A stretch of DNA of 64,000 nt from Brachynemurus nebulosus (lineage: Eukaryota; Arthropoda; Insecta; Neuroptera; Myrmeleontidae): contig JAPWDM010000001.1 of the NCBI GenBank assembly GCA_035578155.1, forward strand, positions 168,861,498 through 168,925,497. The letters are read 5' to 3'. The first letter of the stretch is position 1. The number at the start of each line of letters is the position of its first letter. The position numbers and the translations under genes were made by a program. Shown here one piece after another: positions 58,053 through 64,000 of the stretch. The notes under the pieces are model-generated. The model was not told where the DNA came from. It searched no databases and saw only the letters and a program-made list of their open reading frames with translations.

Positions 58053-59320
58053 ATCATCGTTAGTGCTTATCTCGATTTACGCAAAGCATTCGATAGTGTA
58101 AATCACCAATTATTATTAAAAAAGCTTAGCAACTACGGTGTCAGAGGAATTCCTTTGCAATGGCTTAAAACATATCTAAGCCAAAGATATCAAACGGTTA
58201 TGATAGGAACATCTAAATCTAACAAGGAATTGGTTTCTTTAGGAATTCCTCAGGGAAGTGTCCTTGGGCCCTTTTTATTTTTAATTTACGCCAATGATAT
58301 GACAGCTGATCTATCAGATGTTGATTCACAATCAGTAATTCAGTTTGCTGACGACACCACTATAATTAGTAAAGGTCAAACACTTGAATTAGCTATTTCA
58401 AATTTAAGTTATAAAGTTGAAAAAGTTGACAGATGGTGTAAGCTTAATGGTCTAAAACTCAATATTGGAAAAACGAATATTATTAATTTCACCCATAATA
58501 AAAATTGCAAGAACATTCAACTAAATATCTTAAATAGCAATTGTATGACAAATGACTGTGCTAAATTCCTGGGAATTTATATTGACCCCACATTAAGTTG
58601 GAAAAACCATATTGATCATTTGCGACTAAAATTGAATAAATATATTTATCTTTTAAGAAATGTTGCTAAATATTGCAATATAAAAACAGCCATGATGGCT
58701 TACCATGCCTTAGTGCAATCTAACCTTCGGTATGGCATCACTTTTTGGGGTGGCTCCACTGATCTGCAAATCCTTTTCAAACTGCAAAAGTCATGCATTC
58801 GTGCAATATTTAATTTGAAATCAACTGAATCTTGTAAAACGTTCTTCATTGACTATAAAATTTTAACACTTCCGTCCTTATAGGTATGTATATGAAACAG
58901 TTATATTTATTAAAAAACATTATGACTTGTTTACGGAAACTAATCAAATCCACAGCCATAACACTAGACAAGCTGGGTGCTTATACCCTGAAATTGCTAC
59001 CACTAAAACATATTTAACTAGAAATGTTGGCTTCCAGGCTATACGAATATTTAATAAATATGCTCACTCTTATCGGGAACTTGCGCTAGAAAAGTTCAAA
59101 AAGGCTGTTCGAACATTATTAGTTGAAAGTTGTATTTATAACATTGAATTATAACAAAATTTTTTTTTATTTTTATTTTAAACTTTCTTCATTTTTTTTT
59201 TCTGCTTCAATTTAAATATAAATCTATATATATTTTATAATTCTTTTATTGTTCTTGACGCTATTTATACTTATTTAGTAACACAAATAAAGATACATAT
59301 TATTATTATTATTATTATTA
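58053..59320 (+). mobile_element. 5'-truncated non-LTR retrotransposon (LINE), CR1/Jockey group
   Basis: Reverse-transcriptase remnant. The reading frame enters after a stop near 58050 at IIVSAYLDLRKAFDSV (motif A), so the 5' half, including any endonuclease, is missing. It continues with GIPQGSVLGPFLFLIY (motif B region), FADD (motif C, catalytic, 58344-58355), NGLKLNIGKT and FLGIYID, and a thumb/C-terminal region. The frame ends at 58881-58883. The rest, including the conserved-looking HSHNTR block, continues in the +1 frame to a stop at 59152-59154, so one single-base indel separates them. The 3' UTR ends AATAAAGATACAT plus (ATT)n at about 59298-59319. Clade beyond CR1/Jockey group is uncertain. 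Non-functional. Confidence 0.92.
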
Positions 59321-60190
59321 AAATACCGAAGCATTTTTATATGAAACCACTGATAAGTAATCGACAAATAATCTACTTTATAAATCTCTAACACTAACTG
59401 GCTGACAGATAACGCATAGCCTTAACCGTTGGGTTTAAAAGGATGAAATTTTGCACAGGTGTTCGTTATATAATGTAGATGAGCACTAAGAAAGGATTTT
59501 TCAAAATTCGTCCTCTAAGTGGGTTAAATAGATTTAGACTCTTTAAATGATTTAGACGAATTAACACGTCCTGCAATATGGCGACTCAAAATGCTTTGAT
59601 ATGTATATATTCACTGGTACAGGTGCCGCCATCTGTGACAGATTTTTCGAAATACGGCATAACTGGCCGGAAAGATCAATTTTACCAGCATGGTTTAGTA
59701 TAATTTGTATTTTGCAAATTCCTAGGATTGACATTTTTTGATGTTGACATCTCTTATTCTCTTATTTTCAAACCATTTCTGTAACCTTATCTATTGTACT
59801 TGCCAGTTGTCACTGGTAGTAAAAGGTTCCGCATTTTGAGACAAAAAAATTTTCTCTATGATTAAAATAAAAGTGTTAAAAAATTTCTAACACTGACTGA
59901 CGTCCTGAGATGTTATCGATGGTAAATCCCGTCGGGTGGATATACGGCTAGTACATAATAATTATGTACCCACTGAAAAACGTAAAGTACTACCGCAGTT
60001 ACTAATTTGATTAACAACAAATTTCAAAAAAAAAAGTACATAGTATTTTGTGCACATATACGACGTATGTGTAGGTATATAAGTGCGCATTCTGTCACAT
60101 AATTGATTTGGCCTAAATAAAAACTATATCTACCATCACTTTTTGCGGTATGTTATGTGTACATATAAAACCGCCATTCAGTAGTATATA
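59321..60190. other. AT-rich DNA, possible dispersed-repeat head at its right
   Basis: GTCGGGTGGATATACGGCTA at 59933-59952 resembles, inverted, the heads of family B-like repeats (ACTAGCCGTA...). CTAACACTAACTGGCTGAC and CTAACACTGACTGACGTC (59390 and 59888) are similar blocks. No gene. Confidence 0.45.
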
Positions 60191-60204
60191 GGGGGGGGGG
60201 GGGG
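60191..60204. repeat. Poly-G homopolymer
   Basis: Fourteen consecutive G in AT-rich sequence. Confidence 0.95.
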
Positions 60205-61359
60205 ATCAATGATTATTACCGTACATATTCACAATAAATTCCTGTATATTCTAGTACCTACGTAGGTGGTAGAAGTAAACGAAATATAACAATCACCGAA
60301 ATTTGAAAACATCTGCATTGAATCACACGACAACCACAGACTAATACTGCTGCATAATATGAGTCGCTCAGAAGCCAATGCGGTTAAATCCATTTTTGAT
60401 ATTTTTTTTTTTGTTTTTTGTAAATTGTAATGGAATAAATTTATCTATTAAAATTTACAAAAGTCAGAAAATATCAGAAAATAGACTTAACCGTAAATTG
60501 TTCGTTAAGAAATTCTCTATGAAAAATATAAGGAGCACTAATCTTATCGGATTGCAAAGAGAAAAGTTATAATTCCTCAAAGGTTTCCATCCCTAAATCT
60601 TTCAAGCATTTTTGCAAATAACTTTTTTAATATCAATTTTTTGACAAAAAGTTTCGAATCAAAAGCTACAAAAAATAAAATTTCCTTTAAAAATGGTCCT
60701 TACAAAATTTTTGTCGAACTCACGGTTACAGAGATAATCGAAAAATTAATTTTGACCTTTTTTACAAGATGACGACTAATCACCCCTAGTCCCTAAACTC
60801 AGTTTTATGTTCATCGCAGACCCTTCTACGATGTTTCAGAAAAAAAAATCACTGCTTACCCGAAATGCACGGTTGATCCCTTTTTGGCGATCCTTTTACT
60901 GTAGTATTAACTAAGTTGATGATACAGCGCGCTCTCGGGACTTTTTATTTTTTGTATATCTCAAAAATACTCAGTTCTATTCAAAAATGTTCACTTCAGT
61001 CTTATATGGGTAGTTCTACATACGAGGGAATTTTTGACGGCCCAACGCATTTTGTATATTAATATTTTGAAAAATACATTTTTTCTAGATGGAAACTGTA
61101 AACTATTACTGCGTCTAACTGGTCACTCAAAATAACCCGGTTTCGAAATATATTTTTTATAAAAAAATTACACTTAAAATGTAAAATTCTCAGTCTCTTG
61201 GCATGTCTCCTCTCCAAAGTAAAACATAGCAGACTAAATAATTATTATTTCTGAATGGATAAAAAAAAATTTACATTGCAGTAGTAATCTATAATATTGG
61301 TATCTTTTTATTGTATAAATAATTTTTGAATTTTTTTATATTTTCTTTAAGAAATATAA
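60205..61359. other. AT-rich non-coding DNA, nothing recognised
   Basis: The Lys/Ile/Asn-rich frame at 60378-60572 starts with a hydrophobic run but shows no family resemblance, and I do not call it a gene. Confidence 0.5.
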
Positions 61360-61900
61360 CAGTAGAACACCACTTTTGTCAAGAAAAAGTAGTCTCCAAA
61401 AGTGGTGCTTGACAAAAGTGATGCTTTTTGACCAGGGGCAATTCACGAATATCGTAAGATTATGTTTTGAATTAAAATTATGTTTTTTTTAAATATTAAT
61501 AAAAGAAAAACGAAGTAAAGAATTAAAAATTATCGATCTCAGAAAATATTTTTCATTTGTCGTTTTATTAATTTGCTTTGAAATAATTTTGTTTACATTT
61601 TACATATGATAAAAACCGCCACAGAACAGAATACATATAGATAAATAGAGTCAAGATTCTTATGGGCAACAACAGGACCGTATTTGTTTTTGTAAGATAT
61701 GAACTATACATGTTATAACCATAAGTCATTGTTAGTCATCATAGCGTCATGAATAGTTGGGCAAAGTCAGAGACGAATTAATAAAAAATCAATAAAATGT
61801 TTACAAAATTTTTACAAAAACATTTATAATAAACAAAATTATAGGTTTTTAATGAAAAAATTTACTCACCTGATAAATAGTTATAAAATGATTGAGAATA

Positions 61901-62290
61901 CAGGTATCCCCCGAAGGACACGGTACTCGAAGAACACGGATCTCAAAGAACACGGGTACCCTTCCCCCGAATTACACGGTTTCAAACAACACCATTTTCA
62001 AGTACATATTATATAATATTTTACAGTTACATCAGTCCTTAATGTACGCGAATATGTATATCAAATATTGATTCGATTTACACGAATAAAAATCGTGTAA
62101 ATTAAATCTGCCATTATAAAAGAAAAATGCTGGAAATAAAAACTACTAAAATTTTTGAGAATTTTATAGTAGAAATGATAACGAATATGTAAAAATTTAC
62201 ATATTTAAATTTTGAAAATGTCGTTATTTTCGACATCGATAATTTTCGATAACGAAAAGTATCGAAAATTATTTTTTTTGAAAATATTCT
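61901..62290 (+). mobile_element. pogo/Tigger-like family H, left part
   Basis: Starts after TA with CAGGTATCCCCCGAAGGACA. It has the three GAACACGG-type repeats, CCCCCGAATTACACGG, TGTACGCGAATATG and the TCGTTATTTTCGACATCG block, as in 50828-51742. The right half is missing. Confidence 0.82.
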
Positions 62291-62440
62291 ATTGGTGACC
62301 AAATCAGAGGGACTAATAGAGCTTAAATTAAACAATTATAACGAATTTATGATAAGTAGTTCGTTACAACATCTGTTTTAATTTCAATTCATTCATACGT
62401 ACGATGTCTTGAAATAGTATTTTACAATATAAGTTCGGTA

Positions 62441-62529
62441 AGTTGCTTTTACTGATCGAGAAAATGTTGCGAAAACGAGACCCGCAGGGTCGAGTTTTTG
62501 CAATTTTCGAGATCAGTAAATGCACTTAA
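62441..62529. repeat. Imperfect 89-nt hairpin
   Basis: Arms of about 42 nt (TTTTACTGATCGAGAAAATG ... GAGACCC / GGGTCGAG ... TTTTCGAGATCAGTAAATG) close on a GCA loop with a few mismatches and bulges. Flanking TAAGTGC/GGTAAGTTGC motifs recur at 63110-63240, so it is probably part of a repeat. Confidence 0.75.
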
Positions 62530-62536
62530 CGCATCG

Positions 62537-63285
62537 TGTATTGTATAATATTTTTTGCACGATCGATTTAAAATAATTAAAGATTAAAAATGTGTTAAAT
62601 AAAAAATAAAATTCAGATAATATAGATGAAATTTATATTTCTATGTTATGACATAGAATGCCATGAATAAATATTATAAATATTCATAACAACTAATATG
62701 AATCTTTGTAGTGACAATTGACAACTATATTTGTAAATAAAAAATTAAGTGTCAATATTTCACTGGCGTGAATATTTTTTTTGAATTTTCTATTAAAAAA
62801 AATTGAGGAAAATAGTTTGTTAAACTATATTATTAGTGAGAATAATGAAATTGATGAAGCATCTTATTTTTGACTGCAAATTTATTCTCGTAAAATGAAA
62901 GGAAGATTATGAAAGCCACAGAAAATCTTAATGATTGAACGACCTTTTGAAATGTCAATAAAATAAGAAGACTGATGCCAACAATAATAATAATAATGTG
63001 CAAACTAGTGAAAATTTTCATATTATTAATGGATTTATTTTCCTAATTGTTCAAATTGTACTTTTAATTTCAATATAAATAAATAAATACAATCATTTTT
63101 GAGCTAATTTAACTTACCACACTCCTATTTACTTACCACGCATCTATTTCACTTACCGCACTGTTATTTTTTGGTTTCCATGGATATAAACAAACGTTCG
63201 GGAAATGTAACTTACCAGCATTGTCAACAGCCTCGGTAAATGCATGAGAATACACGATCGTGCAAAAAATTATTTTTTGTATAAA
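62537..63285. repeat. Inverted-repeat region with CTTACC tandem motifs
   Basis: TTTTTTGCACGATCG at 62560-62574 recurs inverted at 63257-63272 with matching flanks (CGTGTATT, ATAATATT), and GTAAATGCA blocks lie outside both. Inside, ACTTACCACA, ACTTACCACG and ACTTACCGCA occur about 20 bp apart at 63112-63165. Family unknown. Confidence 0.55.
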
Positions 63286-64000
63286 ATATGTGTTTGAATT
63301 AAATGGACGACTAGATCATTGTGGACGACCACTTTGTGTATGTAAGTGTAGTTATGTATCTGTGTACGACAATTAAAAGTTTGAAAAAAATTGTAAGCAA
63401 GGTAAGGTACATTAAATTTTAAGAAGTTAAAGAGAGATAAAGCGTTTGTTTTTCTGCTCAGATTTAATGGAATGCCGATGACGGGTCTGACAGGTAATAT
63501 TTTATTTTGTATATGTAAGCTTAGCTAGCTAACCAAACAAATACTGCAAAACTTTAATGCAATAAAATTTGGGGCCCTTTTTTCTTTTTTATATAAATCT
63601 TACATAATAAAATTTTTAAAAAATTTTTTCGCTTTTTTATGTTGAATTTTAAAAAAATTGTAGGATTCTGTAGTTTTTGGTTTTGATTTGCAAAATTTTT
63701 GCAAAAATTTTCCAAACATTCGATGTCAATTTATTGATTTTTTATTAATTCGTCTCTGACTTTGCCCAACTTTTCTTGACTCTATAGATAAACATTCTAT
63801 GTACAATAATTAAAATCAACATTCCCACGCTTTGAGGTCTGTTGTTGTTTGTCGCTACTATTACCCGTATATTTATTTCTTTCTTTTGATAAAATCATGG
63901 TGTATTGCTCATGGATTTAATATGTATGTACTTGACATTTTTGATGCAACTTTCCAAAAGTGATGTTGACTAACTTGATGCTCTCAAAAAATTTCCAAAA

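Larger units (their letters stand above)
61360..64000. mobile_element. Inverted-repeat composite running off the window
   Basis: CAGTAGAACACCACTTTTGT at 61360 is a pogo-like terminus followed by a CTTGACAAAAGTG hairpin. TTGGGCAAAGTCAGAGACGA plus about 20 more identical bases (61757-61797) recurs inverted at 63728-63769, and TAGAGTCAAG (61646) recurs inverted near 63775. The last 70 bases again show AAAAGTGATG/CTTGATGC motifs. I infer one element whose right end lies beyond 64000, holding family H and another inverted repeat. Confidence 0.6.

Overview
The window is AT-rich, intron-bearing eukaryotic nuclear DNA. I infer an arthropod, most likely an insect, from three things: dense short non-autonomous DNA transposons (piggyBac-, hAT- and Tc1/mariner/pogo-type termini), a CR1/Jockey-group LINE fragment, and very long (TA)n tracts. 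I cannot name the species or order. No bacterial, organellar or viral gene organisation is visible.

Only one host protein-coding feature is convincing: a single 4.2-kb internal exon on the + strand (13695-17888). It has a textbook acceptor and donor, stays open throughout, and starts and ends in the same phase. It encodes about 1,400 residues of mostly low-complexity Asn/Ser/Thr/Asp-rich protein, with a coiled-coil-like segment near its start and a more structured, acidic and Cys-rich end that carries an RVxF-type motif. I do not recognise the family. The other exons must lie outside the window or be too small to see, so much of the rest is probably intronic.

The remainder is layered transposon debris. 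At 2.2-6.8 kb there are two TTAA-flanked piggyBac-like elements (one holding a tRNA-derived SINE), a long inverted-repeat element holding a hAT-type MITE with a perfect 8-bp target duplication, and members of two dispersed families. At 9.3-12.1 kb there is a microsatellite-bearing repeat, a second SINE copy and a third piggyBac-like MITE with canonical CCCTAGAA ends. From 18 to 34 kb there is a run of TIR elements, a 194-bp near-perfect palindrome and a 400-bp element built of small palindromes. From 34 to 56 kb there are further hAT and TA-flanked MITEs, a large palindrome interrupted by a hAT insertion, a Thr-type tRNA-like sequence, and pogo/Tigger-like elements. At 58.05-59.32 kb lies a 5'-truncated, frameshifted LINE with an (ATT)n tail. 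The last 2.6 kb lies between arms of another inverted repeat that probably runs beyond the window.

No set of genes works together here. The recurring theme is transposon structure: nested insertions that can be ordered in time, and (TA)n microsatellites sitting at fixed places inside or beside particular repeat families. All coordinates were read by eye. Family labels for elements without coding capacity rest on terminal motifs and target-site duplications only.
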